Origin: Vogesella sp. XCS3 | Lineage (GTDB): Bacteria; Pseudomonadota; Gammaproteobacteria; Burkholderiales; Chromobacteriaceae | DNA length: 64,000 nucleotides | Direction of reading: 5' to 3' | Assembly (NCBI RefSeq): GCF_020616155.1 | Contig: NZ_CP085530.1 | Location: forward strand, 1,363,501 to 1,427,500 | Shown here: positions 18,890 through 27,050 of the stretch, in pieces | How the letters are laid out: the number at the start of each line of letters is the position of its first letter | Numbering within the stretch: the first letter of the stretch is position 1 | Translations under genes and position numbers: made by a program | Notes under the pieces: model-generated | Seen by the model: only the letters and a program-made list of their open reading frames with translations | Databases searched by the model: none | What the model was told of the DNA's origin: nothing

Positions 18890-19387
18890 ATGCCACATTC
18901 CGTCCCCACCCCCGAGGCCCGCCTGGCCGCGATGGGGCTCACCCTGCCCAGCCCGGCGCCGGCGCTGGGCAACTACGTGCCCTGGTGCATCGTGGAGCGC
19001 ACTTTCATGACCTCGGGCCAGTTCCCCTGGCGCGACGGCCAGCTGCTGTACCGCGGCCGTCTGGGCCAGGAGCTGGACATCGACCAGGGCTACGCCGCCT
19101 GCCAGCTGGCGGCGCTGAACGCCATTGCCCAACTGAAACAGGCGGTGGGCGAGCTTAGCCGCGTGCGCCGCATCTTCCGGCTGGAAGGCGTGCTGAACGT
19201 AGCCGAGGGCTGCACCCAGCACCCGCGCGCGCTGGATGGCGCCTCGGACCTGCTGGCCGCCGTATTTGGCGAACAGGGCAGCCACACCCGCATGATCTGG
19301 ACCAACCCGGTGATGCCGATGGACGGCTTTTGCCTGGTGTACCTGTTTGCCCACGTGGACACCGCTATGCCAGGAGACGCCGCATGA
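18890..19387 (+). CDS. RidA/YjgF-family protein
   Basis: A 165-residue protein of the YjgF/chorismate-mutase-like fold. The start VPTPEARLAAMGLTLPSPAPALGNYVPW is typical of the longer RidA subfamily, as are TSGQFPWRDGQ near residue 40 and DQGYAACQLAALNAIAQLK near 65. Classical RidA removes reactive enamines; this subfamily often sits in catabolic clusters with unassigned roles. AGGAGG precedes ATG. The stop overlaps the ATG of the next MFS gene. Confidence 0.85.
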   Translation: MPHSVPTPEARLAAMGLTLPSPAPALGNYVPWCIVERTFMTSGQFPWRDGQLLYRGRLGQELDIDQGYAACQLAALNAIAQLKQAVGELSRVRRIFRLEGVLNVAEGCTQHPRALDGASDLLAAVFGEQGSHTRMIWTNPVMPMDGFCLVYLFAHVDTAMPGDAA

Positions 19388-20637
19388 ACGCCACACAACG
19401 CCTGTTTGTCGCCAGCTGTCTTTCCATCATGGTGACGTCGATGATCTTTTCCATCCGTGCCGACATCCTGCAGCCGGTGGCGGCCGACTACGGGCTGAAC
19501 AACGCCCTGATCGGCCTGACCATGTCGTCGGTGTTCTGGGGTTTTACCCTGGGCATCCTGGTATGCGGCCTGATTGTGGACGTAGTGGGCATGAAGCGGC
19601 TGCACCTGCTGTCTGGCGCCGGCTACCTGGGCGGCATCGCGCTGATCTTGCTGGCGCCGGTACCGGCTGCGGCCAACCCTGCAGGCGGCCTGTTTGCCAG
19701 CACCGGCAGCACCGTGCTGTACCTGGGCTTTTTGCTGACCGGCATTGCCCAGGGCGTGGTGGAAGGCGTTACCAACCCGCTGGTGGCCACGCTGTACCGC
19801 CACGACAAGCGCCGCATGCTGCACAAGCTGCACGCCTGGTGGCCGTGCGGCCTGATCGTGGGCGGGCTGGTGGCCTGGGGCATGGGCCAGCTGGGGCTGG
19901 GCTGGCAGCTGCGGCTGCTCAGCGTGGCGGTGCCGGTAGTGGCCTACCTGCTGCTGATCGCCCCGCTGCACTACCCGCCTACCGAGCGGGTCAGCGCCAG
20001 CGTCAGCACCGGACAGATGCTGGCCGAAACGCGCCGCCCGCTGTTCCTGCTGCTGTTCGCGCTGATGTGGCTGACCGCCGCCACCGAGCTGGCACCGGAC
20101 CAGTGGTTTGCCAAGATCATGGCCGACCTGCTGCCGGCGCTGGGTAGCAATACCATCCTGTTCCTGGTGTATACCGCCGGCCTGATGTTCGTGCTGCGCC
20201 AGTATGCCGCCGGCTGGCTGTTCCAGCGCCTGTCGCCATACGCCATCCTTACCGGCAGTGCGCTGCTGTCGCTGGCGGGCCTGGCCACGCTGGGGCATTT
20301 GTCGGCCGATGCGGCCTGGGCCGGTAGCGCCGCCTTGCTGGGCGCCACGCTGTTCGGCGTGGGCAAAACCTTCTTCTGGCCTACCATGCTGGCCATCACC
20401 AGCGAGCAGTTTCCGCGTGGCGGCGCGCTGCTGCTGAACCTGATGGGCGGCGCCGGCATGCTGTCGGTGATGGTGGCGCTGCCGGTAGTGGGGCAAATGA
20501 TGGATAGCAGCGACACCGCTACCGCGCTGCGCCAGCTCAGCCTGCTGCCGGCCATCCTCAGCGTGGTGTTTGCCGTACTGTGGTGGCGGCAGCGCCAGCG
20601 CGGCGGTTACGCGGTGCAGGCCCTGCCGCACGACTAG
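19384..20637 (+). CDS. major facilitator superfamily transporter
   Basis: A 417-residue membrane protein with about twelve hydrophobic helices. The loop CGLIVDVVGMKRLH (near residue 65) is an MFS motif-A variant and HDKRRMLHKLHAWWPCG lies in the middle. It is translationally coupled to the RidA-like gene by an ATGA overlap and probably imports or exports the substrate handled by that cassette. It resembles sugar/polyol-type MFS proteins, but the substrate cannot be read. Confidence 0.82.
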   Translation: MNATQRLFVASCLSIMVTSMIFSIRADILQPVAADYGLNNALIGLTMSSVFWGFTLGILVCGLIVDVVGMKRLHLLSGAGYLGGIALILLAPVPAAANPAGGLFASTGSTVLYLGFLLTGIAQGVVEGVTNPLVATLYRHDKRRMLHKLHAWWPCGLIVGGLVAWGMGQLGLGWQLRLLSVAVPVVAYLLLIAPLHYPPTERVSASVSTGQMLAETRRPLFLLLFALMWLTAATELAPDQWFAKIMADLLPALGSNTILFLVYTAGLMFVLRQYAAGWLFQRLSPYAILTGSALLSLAGLATLGHLSADAAWAGSAALLGATLFGVGKTFFWPTMLAITSEQFPRGGALLLNLMGGAGMLSVMVALPVVGQMMDSSDTATALRQLSLLPAILSVVFAVLWWRQRQRGGYAVQALPHD

Positions 20638-20650
20638 GGCCCTACCCTGA

Positions 20651-20674
20651 CCCGGCCGGCTTAGCCCGGCCGGG
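20651..20674. terminator. GC-rich hairpin between convergent transporter genes
   Basis: CCCGGCCGG (20651-20659) pairs with CCGGCCGGG (20666-20674). It overlaps the end of the minus-strand MFS gene and lies just past the plus-strand one. The T run is poor, so activity is uncertain. Confidence 0.4.
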
Positions 20675-21902
20675 CTTCCAGCGTGTCGCGCTGCGCCAGC
20701 GACGGGAACCAGCGCATCCACAGCACCACCACCAGCAGGGTACCGGCACCGCCCAGCACCACCGCCGGCACGGTGCCAAACAGGTGGGCGGTAACGCCGG
20801 ATTCGAACTCGCCCAGCTGGTTTGACGCACCGATGAACAGCGAGTTGACCGCATTGACGCGGCCGCGCATGTCGTCCGGCGTTTCCAGCTGCACCAGCGT
20901 GCCGCGGATCACCACGCTGATGATGTCGGACGCGCCCAGCACCATCAGCGCCGCCAGCGACAGCAAAAAGTGGGTGGACAGGCCAAAGCCGATGGTGGCC
21001 AGGCCAAACACCGCCACCGAGGCAAACAGCGTGCGGCCAACCTTGCGCTGTACCGGGTGGCGCATCAGCCATACCGACATCGCCAGCGCCCCCACCGCCG
21101 GCGCCGCACGCAACAGGCCTAGGCCCCACGGGCCGGTGTGCAGGATGTCGGCGGCAAACACCGGCAGCAAGGCCACCGCGCCGCCCAGCAGCACGGCAAA
21201 CAGGTCCAGCGAGATGGCCCCCAGGATGTCTGGCCGGCTGCGGATGAAGCGGATACCGGCCAGCAGCGAATCCATGCTCACCTTGCGGCTGTCGGCCACG
21301 TGCGGGGGCAGCGGCAAGCCCAGCACCAGCACCACGCCGGCCACAAACATCAGCGTATTGAGGCCATAAGTCAGCGGCGCACCAAAGGCAAACAGCAACC
21401 CGCCCAGCGCCGGCGCCACGATGGTGGCCATCTCGTTGGCCGAAGCCGATGCTGCCACGGCCTGCGGCAGCAAGGCGGGCGGCACGATATTGGGCAGGAT
21501 GGATTGCATGGTGGGCATATCGAAAGCGCGGCAGGTGCCGATCAGCAGCGACAAGCCAAAAATCAGCTCGCGGCTTACCGCCAGGCCCACGCCGCTATTG
21601 GCCAGCAGCATGGTGGCCGCCGCCAGCGCCTGCAGCAGCATGCTGATGGCCACGATGCGCTGGCGCGGGTAGCGGTCGGCCACCGTGCCGGTAACCAGCA
21701 CCAGCAGGATGCGCGGCAGAAACTGCAGCAGCCCCACCAGGCCCAGGTCCAGGGCGCTACCGCTGAGGGTGTACATTTGCCAGCCCACCGCTACCCCCAT
21801 GATCTGAAAACCGCCGGTCAGCAGCAGGCGCGCGCTCCAGAACTGCCAGAACGGGCGGTGGTGGCGCAGGGACAACACGGGCGGCGACGCTGGGTTGGGC
21901 AT
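20661..21902 (-). CDS. MFS transporter, EntS/MFS_3 type exporter
   Basis: A 413-residue membrane protein of about twelve helices. The N-terminal RPFWQFWSARLLLTGGFQIMGVAVGWQMY and the VTGTVADRYPRQR loop near residue 65 are typical of the MFS_3 (EntS-like) exporters. ATG 21902 is chosen by family start; the frame extends upstream through non-conserved sequence. It is likely a drug or siderophore exporter; no siderophore genes are nearby, so the cargo is unknown. Confidence 0.8.
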   Translation of the reverse strand: MPNPASPPVLSLRHHRPFWQFWSARLLLTGGFQIMGVAVGWQMYTLSGSALDLGLVGLLQFLPRILLVLVTGTVADRYPRQRIVAISMLLQALAAATMLLANSGVGLAVSRELIFGLSLLIGTCRAFDMPTMQSILPNIVPPALLPQAVAASASANEMATIVAPALGGLLFAFGAPLTYGLNTLMFVAGVVLVLGLPLPPHVADSRKVSMDSLLAGIRFIRSRPDILGAISLDLFAVLLGGAVALLPVFAADILHTGPWGLGLLRAAPAVGALAMSVWLMRHPVQRKVGRTLFASVAVFGLATIGFGLSTHFLLSLAALMVLGASDIISVVIRGTLVQLETPDDMRGRVNAVNSLFIGASNQLGEFESGVTAHLFGTVPAVVLGGAGTLLVVVLWMRWFPSLAQRDTLEARPG

Positions 21903-22004
21903 GGCAAAGGCAAGCAAAAGGGGAAAGCCGTACAGGCTACGCCGCCAGCCGCCCGCGCACCAGTAGGCCTGGCAGTACGCTGCGTTCTGCCAGGCAATAC
22001 GCAA

Positions 22005-22036
22005 CAAGGCCCGGGCTGCCAGCAGCCCGGGCCTTG
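22005..22036 (-). terminator. intrinsic terminator after the phytase-like esterase
   Basis: A perfect 14-base stem CAAGGCCCGGGCTG (22005-22018) pairs with its complement (22023-22036) around CCAG. It lies 15 bases past the stop of the minus-strand gene and is followed on that strand by TTGTTGCG. Confidence 0.8.
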
Positions 22037-22050
22037 TACCTGGCACCCGC

Positions 22051-23427
22051 TTAACGCGCGTCGATCAGCGGCTGGATGTCCAGCAGCGTCAGCTCGTTGT
22101 CGTCAGGCTTGCCCAGCTGGCGGCCGGACGAGTACGGGAAGTTGTTGTCGTTCACCAGCACGATGTGGTGACCGTCCACCACCACCAGCCCTTCCGGCCC
22201 CAGGTGCGGCAGGCCAAAGCGGCCGTTGGCGTCGCTGTAGCGCGACAGGCGCTTGGGGTCGGCAATGCGGGTCAGGTCGATATAGGCCACCTTCTTCACA
22301 AAGCCATCGGCATCGGCCTGCGCCAGGTCGATCTTGTACACGCGCTTGAACGCCGCCGGCTTGTTGAAGCAGTCGGTGCGCGCCATCTCGCCGGGGCACA
22401 CCTGGCCCAGGCCCTCGCTGCTGTCGTCGCGCTCGATCAGCAGCCCGGTGCTGGCGTCCAGCAGCTGGAAGTCGGCCATCACGTTACCATCCTGCTCGAA
22501 CTGGTACTTCCACTGCTTGCCGGTGTAGCGGCCGGCCGCCACGTCAAACTCGAAGATACGGGTGAAGGTCCTGCCGTTGGCCGCACGCTCGAAGCCCTTG
22601 CTGGCGGCGTCAAAAGCCGGCCATTCCAGCGCCGGGTACAGCTTGCTGCCGTCCGGCGCTTTGGCCATCGGCTCGAAGCCGCCGGAGCGGCGTACGTTCC
22701 AGCTGCCAATGCTGTCGGTAGGCAGGTTGCCCAGGCGGCCGTTCAGGTAGTGGTCCGGCGAGCGGTAGGCCACGTCGCCCACCTTCATCTCGTGTACCGC
22801 CAGCACCTTGCCGTCCAGGTCGGCGCGAATCAGATAGGGGCCGAACTCGTCGCCTATCCACATTTCCTTGCCCACTACCTGCAGCGATTCCACGTCGAAA
22901 TCAACACCAGTGAGGTAACGCTGGGCGCTGGCTTCGTTCTGGATGGCAAACGGCACCTTGCGGTCCGGGTCGCGCAGGAAGATCGTCCGCTGTACGTCGG
23001 TACTGCCTTTGGCCCAGTCCACCGCTACGCGGTGCACCATCAGCAGCGCGTCCTGCGAGTTGATCTTGTTGCCAAAGCCGTTATCGGTAAGCGTCAGGTA
23101 GTGGTTGCGGTCCAGCATGGCAATGCCGGAAAAGCCCTGTACCGCCTGCCCCTTTACCGGCAGCGCCCCGCCCGACGCACGCGGGTACTTGGGGTCGCCC
23201 ACAAAGGTGTTGGCCGCTTCCGAACCCGGCACCTCGTTACGCACGCGCTTGCCGTTGGCAAACTTGCCCGAGGTGGCAAAAAAGGTGCCCGCGTCCGCCG
23301 GCGGCGTGGCCACGGTATTAAACGGCACCACGGCGTGGCCAGCCAGCGTGGCCTCCACCGCCTGCTGCGCGTGGGCAGCGGTAGCACAACAAGCCAGGGC
23401 CAGCGTCAGGCTAAACAGGGGTTTCAT
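22051..23427 (-). CDS. secreted esterase-like/phytase-like beta-propeller protein
   Basis: A 458-residue exported protein with a signal peptide at about residues 1-20 (ATAAHA). The body fits the Phytase-like (esterase-like activity of phytase) family: FSGIAMLDRNHYLTLTDNGFGNKINSQDALL, MWIGDEFGPYLIRADLDGKV, LPHLGPEGLVVVDGHHIVLVNDNNFPYS. The acidic metal-binding residues sit in the DNGFG, GDEFG and NDNNF segments. Probable role is periplasmic phosphate or phosphodiester release; the true substrate is uncertain. Single gene ending in a strong terminator. Confidence 0.85.
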   Translation of the reverse strand: MKPLFSLTLALACCATAAHAQQAVEATLAGHAVVPFNTVATPPADAGTFFATSGKFANGKRVRNEVPGSEAANTFVGDPKYPRASGGALPVKGQAVQGFSGIAMLDRNHYLTLTDNGFGNKINSQDALLMVHRVAVDWAKGSTDVQRTIFLRDPDRKVPFAIQNEASAQRYLTGVDFDVESLQVVGKEMWIGDEFGPYLIRADLDGKVLAVHEMKVGDVAYRSPDHYLNGRLGNLPTDSIGSWNVRRSGGFEPMAKAPDGSKLYPALEWPAFDAASKGFERAANGRTFTRIFEFDVAAGRYTGKQWKYQFEQDGNVMADFQLLDASTGLLIERDDSSEGLGQVCPGEMARTDCFNKPAAFKRVYKIDLAQADADGFVKKVAYIDLTRIADPKRLSRYSDANGRFGLPHLGPEGLVVVDGHHIVLVNDNNFPYSSGRQLGKPDDNELTLLDIQPLIDAR

Positions 23428-23744
23428 GGCAGACAGCTCCGGTAACAAAAATGAAGCCGCTACGGTAAAGCGCCACGGTGACGGCAGCGTGACGCGGGTG
23501 TGAAAGGCGCAAGACAGGCAGATGCGTTGTAACGGTGGGGTAAACGACAAGGTTGGCCGCAAGGGGTGGGCATGGTGATAAGCCCGGATAAGGCGCAGCC
23601 GAATCCGGGGATAGGCCGGTATCGTTAACGAAGATGCGGTAGCGTTTTATCCTGGAGACACCAAGGACTAGGCAAGGCAAGCTACTGGCCATCAGCACTT
23701 TCAGCCAACCGTAAAAAAGCGGAAAGCTGTGCCACCAAATTTGG
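23428..23744. other. intergenic stretch at the left boundary of the accessory island
   Basis: I see no convincing gene here. It holds the upstream region of the esterase gene, one full copy of the interspersed repeat (AAGGTTGGCCGC, 23549-23560) and a small palindrome. From about 23650 the composition becomes AT-richer, so the junction between host and island DNA probably lies here. No copy of the tRNA-Leu 3' end was seen, so the expected left attachment site is missing. Confidence 0.5.
23583..23609. repeat. REP-like palindrome
   Basis: CCCGGAT (23583-23589) and ATCCGGG (23603-23609) flank AAGGCGCAGCCGA. The shape resembles repetitive extragenic palindromes found near gene ends in proteobacteria. 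Only one copy was noticed in this window. Confidence 0.4.
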
Positions 23745-24013
23745 CTACTGAACAAATCGCGCCGTATCAACTTCATCAGAAAGGAAAAACGCACCATTAG
23801 GCCCGATAGTATAGAAGCGCCCGTTTGGTGCAACAAACTCGGCAATATTGTCTTCCGTCTCGTACATGTTGCTTGTATCCAAAGACAACACCACATGATT
23901 TGAGAAAACCAAGTCCACCATATTGGATTCACGCACTAAAAAATTACGCAGAAATACACCTTCTAAGTATTTTAATTTTTCTGCCGCATTATCATCAGTA
24001 ATGGATTCGCTAT
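23745..24013 (-). pseudogene. C-terminal fragment of an unknown protein cut by an IS element
   Basis: The frame enters from the left end of the first IS copy and runs about 89 native codons to a stop. An apparent start lies inside the IS, so the original N-terminus is lost. The residues (EGVFLRNFLVRESN, VVLSLDTSNMYETEDN, PNGRFYTIGPNGAFFLSDE) match nothing I recognise. The AT-rich composition differs from the host genes on the left. Confidence 0.5.
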
Positions 24014-25049
24014 GGCTTTGTTGCACAAATCAGCCGTAGGTCGAACTACCCCAATCCCCAGACGGATTTATCCCATACGGACCGTTTGCGGCGTGCCCAG
24101 TGCTGTGAAGCGATTCAGAATCGCTGCACAGATTTGAAGCTCCGCTACTTGCCGGTCAAAGTCCCGTGACTTAACCCGATCTGCCAGCAATTTGAAACAG
24201 TGCATCTTCGTTTCGACCAAGCTGCGGCGATGGTAGCCACTCCACTTTTTCCAGAGCGCGCGCCCCAGATACTTCACCGCTCGTAGCGACTCATTGCGAG
24301 CCTGATTGCCCCGTAAATTCCCTTTCCAGAATTGGCCATTTCGACGTGGGGGAATGATGGCTGCCGCCCCACGCTCTGCAATCGCTGCGTAACATAGGCG
24401 TGTGTCGTACGCCCCATCCGTGGTGACGGTTACCAGTCCCTCTCCCGCCGGAATTTGCGATAGCAGCTCTGGCAGCATCGTGGCATCTCCAGTGCGATTG
24501 TCGGTCACTTCCATTGCCCGGATTTCCAGCGTTTGCGCATCTATGCCCAGATGCAGCTTGCGCCATTGGCGGCGGTAATCAGCGCCATGCTTTTTCACCT
24601 TCCACTCGCCTTCACCCATCATCTTGATGCCGGTGCTATCCACCAAGAGATGCAGACAACCTTGCTTTTTCTGTACCGGGATGCGGACTTGCAGGTCTTT
24701 CTGGCGGCGGGAAAGCGTGCTGAAGTCGGGGACGGCCCAGTCAAGGCCAGCCAGGCGCAACATACTTTCGACCATACCTGTGGCTTGCCGTAGCGCCAGG
24801 CCAAAGAGGCATTTGATGGTGAGACAGAACTGGATGGCAGCATCAGAAAAAGTTAGCTGCCGTCCCCGCCTGCCGGTAGCCGGTGCCAACCAGTTCATGC
24901 CTTTGTCGAGCCAGAGAAGGAGCTGCCCTCGTTGCTTGAGGGACTGGTTGTATGACTGCCAGTTGATGGTTTGGTACTTGGGAGGAAGGGGCTTGCTCAT
25001 GCGGTCATTCTACCGGACGGACGCAAGCACTGATTTGTGCAACAAAGCC
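24014..25049 (-). mobile_element. IS5-family insertion sequence, copy 1
   Basis: A 1,036-base element bounded by 20-base inverted repeats GGCTTTGTTGCACAAATCAG (left 24014-24033, right ending 25049). It contains one transposase gene on the minus strand. The flanking bases (CTAT left, CCTC right) do not match, so no target duplication is visible. It appears identical to copy 2 by eye and has the same orientation. Confidence 0.92.
24068..25000 (-). CDS. IS5-family transposase, copy 1
   Basis: A complete 310-residue DDE transposase. The N-terminal domain (QLTFSDAAIQFCLTIKCLFGLALRQATGMV) is typical of the IS5 family. Catalytic residues are Asp in VDSTGIK near 120, Asp in TTDGAYD near 193 and Glu in SLVETKMHCFK near 261. 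The sequence is intact and identical to the second copy, suggesting recent activity. Confidence 0.93.
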   Translation of the reverse strand: MSKPLPPKYQTINWQSYNQSLKQRGQLLLWLDKGMNWLAPATGRRGRQLTFSDAAIQFCLTIKCLFGLALRQATGMVESMLRLAGLDWAVPDFSTLSRRQKDLQVRIPVQKKQGCLHLLVDSTGIKMMGEGEWKVKKHGADYRRQWRKLHLGIDAQTLEIRAMEVTDNRTGDATMLPELLSQIPAGEGLVTVTTDGAYDTRLCYAAIAERGAAAIIPPRRNGQFWKGNLRGNQARNESLRAVKYLGRALWKKWSGYHRRSLVETKMHCFKLLADRVKSRDFDRQVAELQICAAILNRFTALGTPQTVRMG

Positions 25050-25113
25050 CCTCAACATCTGAAAGATACTGCCATGAAATCAAAAGAAGCCCAATTGATT
25101 ACCGGCCACAAAA

Positions 25114-25533
25114 CTAGTACCCATATACATTTCGAGCCTGGGGACCATATGTCTTAATCACAGACTTAATCGCTTCAAAATCCAAAGGATCAAGCTGATC
25201 ACGCAACAAGCGCAAGCCCGACTTAATTTTGCATATATGGGCGATAACAGACTCATCGGGGAGTGGTTTTTCTCGCTCCAAGGCCAAAACTTCAGAATAA
25301 TGAGTGATCATGGAACCTATAACATCACAGGCAACTTCATACATCACACCAGTACGGCTAAAAAGCCCTGCTTTATCAATCTGCCGAAAAGCAATACTCA
25401 ACGCATCGATATCACCATCGGCAAGAATACTATCAATTAGCACCCTCAGAAAAATGGGATCAGCATTGAACATCTCTACCATTGCCTCATCATGCGGCCG
25501 ATCTCTCATACCTTGCCACCTCAAATTGAACAC
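25114..25533 (-). CDS. hypothetical protein between the two IS copies
   Basis: A 139-residue soluble protein, no signal peptide. The segment FNADPIFLRVLIDSILADGDIDALSIAFRQIDKAG near residues 22-56 loosely resembles the start of small addiction-module antidote proteins (helix-turn-helix type), but the rest does not, so I do not assign a function. It follows 15 bases after a truncated gene on the same strand, suggesting the two formed an operon before the IS insertions. AT-rich. Confidence 0.55.
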   Translation of the reverse strand: MFNLRWQGMRDRPHDEAMVEMFNADPIFLRVLIDSILADGDIDALSIAFRQIDKAGLFSRTGVMYEVACDVIGSMITHYSEVLALEREKPLPDESVIAHICKIKSGLRLLRDQLDPLDFEAIKSVIKTYGPQARNVYGY

Positions 25534-25548
25534 ATAAAACCCCAGCCT

Positions 25549-26014
25549 CTACAACAGAAACGGCAAAAGTCTTATATTCGCATCATTTGCCTTAAATAAT
25601 TCAAATTCCTTTATTGTTTTTTTCAAACCATCCAAATCACGCATCATCTGATCGATATTTTTTGCCACGGTAGACAATTGCTGCGTCGAACTATTCTCAA
25701 TATCAATATTTAGAAGATCTTCCACATACTTCTTAGAACTCATACAAAATTTATGCTCCTCAACCAAGAAGCAAGAAACATTGGAAACTCTTCCAATCTC
25801 TTCATGAATAACACGAGAAGGATTATCATGTAATTTCTTCGCCTCTTCAAACTCAGCATCAGAAAGATTTCTACTATGGCGAACAGCATAATCAGCTCGA
25901 TTTGCCATACTTCTCAAAGCACTAAACACCTTATCCCCATCACTGAGCGTCCCCTTAAAAAAACCTTTATCACGGGCAAAGCTTTTAGCCAGCGAATGAA
26001 TTTCCTCTACTACC
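25549..26014 (-). pseudogene. unknown gene truncated at its 5' end by IS copy 2
   Basis: The frame is open from the left end of IS copy 2 to a stop at 25549, giving about 154 native codons without an N-terminus. An internal GTG at 25929 could start a 126-residue product. The visible residues are charged and helical (FARDKGFFKGTLSDGD, VRHSRNLSDAEFEEAKKLHD, a possible coiled coil near the C-terminus with IDQMMRDLDGLKKTIKEFELF). No recognised family. Its close spacing to the next gene suggests a functional pair originally. Confidence 0.5.
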
Positions 26015-27050
26015 GGCTTTGTTGCACAAATCAGCCGTAGGTCGAACTACCCCAATCCCCAGACGGATTTATCCCATACGGACCGTTTGCGGCGTGCCCA
26101 GTGCTGTGAAGCGATTCAGAATCGCTGCACAGATTTGAAGCTCCGCTACTTGCCGGTCAAAGTCCCGTGACTTAACCCGATCTGCCAGCAATTTGAAACA
26201 GTGCATCTTCGTTTCGACCAAGCTGCGGCGATGGTAGCCACTCCACTTTTTCCAGAGCGCGCGCCCCAGATACTTCACCGCTCGTAGCGACTCATTGCGA
26301 GCCTGATTGCCCCGTAAATTCCCTTTCCAGAATTGGCCATTTCGACGTGGGGGAATGATGGCTGCCGCCCCACGCTCTGCAATCGCTGCGTAACATAGGC
26401 GTGTGTCGTACGCCCCATCCGTGGTGACGGTTACCAGTCCCTCTCCCGCCGGAATTTGCGATAGCAGCTCTGGCAGCATCGTGGCATCTCCAGTGCGATT
26501 GTCGGTCACTTCCATTGCCCGGATTTCCAGCGTTTGCGCATCTATGCCCAGATGCAGCTTGCGCCATTGGCGGCGGTAATCAGCGCCATGCTTTTTCACC
26601 TTCCACTCGCCTTCACCCATCATCTTGATGCCGGTGCTATCCACCAAGAGATGCAGACAACCTTGCTTTTTCTGTACCGGGATGCGGACTTGCAGGTCTT
26701 TCTGGCGGCGGGAAAGCGTGCTGAAGTCGGGGACGGCCCAGTCAAGGCCAGCCAGGCGCAACATACTTTCGACCATACCTGTGGCTTGCCGTAGCGCCAG
26801 GCCAAAGAGGCATTTGATGGTGAGACAGAACTGGATGGCAGCATCAGAAAAAGTTAGCTGCCGTCCCCGCCTGCCGGTAGCCGGTGCCAACCAGTTCATG
26901 CCTTTGTCGAGCCAGAGAAGGAGCTGCCCTCGTTGCTTGAGGGACTGGTTGTATGACTGCCAGTTGATGGTTTGGTACTTGGGAGGAAGGGGCTTGCTCA
27001 TGCGGTCATTCTACCGGACGGACGCAAGCACTGATTTGTGCAACAAAGCC
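26015..27050 (-). mobile_element. IS5-family insertion sequence, copy 2
   Basis: A 1,036-base element with the same 20-base inverted repeats and orientation as copy 1. Flanks are TACC on the left and GTTT on the right, with no target duplication, and crossing the flanks of the two copies gives no match either. Its right end interrupts the replication endonuclease gene. Confidence 0.92.
26069..27001 (-). CDS. IS5-family transposase, copy 2
   Basis: A complete 310-residue DDE transposase with residues identical to the first copy (VDSTGIK, TTDGAYD, SLVETKMHCFK). Both copies read in the same direction with 965 bases of island DNA between them, so together they could behave as a composite transposon or recombine to delete the segment between. 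Confidence 0.93.
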   Translation of the reverse strand: MSKPLPPKYQTINWQSYNQSLKQRGQLLLWLDKGMNWLAPATGRRGRQLTFSDAAIQFCLTIKCLFGLALRQATGMVESMLRLAGLDWAVPDFSTLSRRQKDLQVRIPVQKKQGCLHLLVDSTGIKMMGEGEWKVKKHGADYRRQWRKLHLGIDAQTLEIRAMEVTDNRTGDATMLPELLSQIPAGEGLVTVTTDGAYDTRLCYAAIAERGAAAIIPPRRNGQFWKGNLRGNQARNESLRAVKYLGRALWKKWSGYHRRSLVETKMHCFKLLADRVKSRDFDRQVAELQICAAILNRFTALGTPQTVRMG

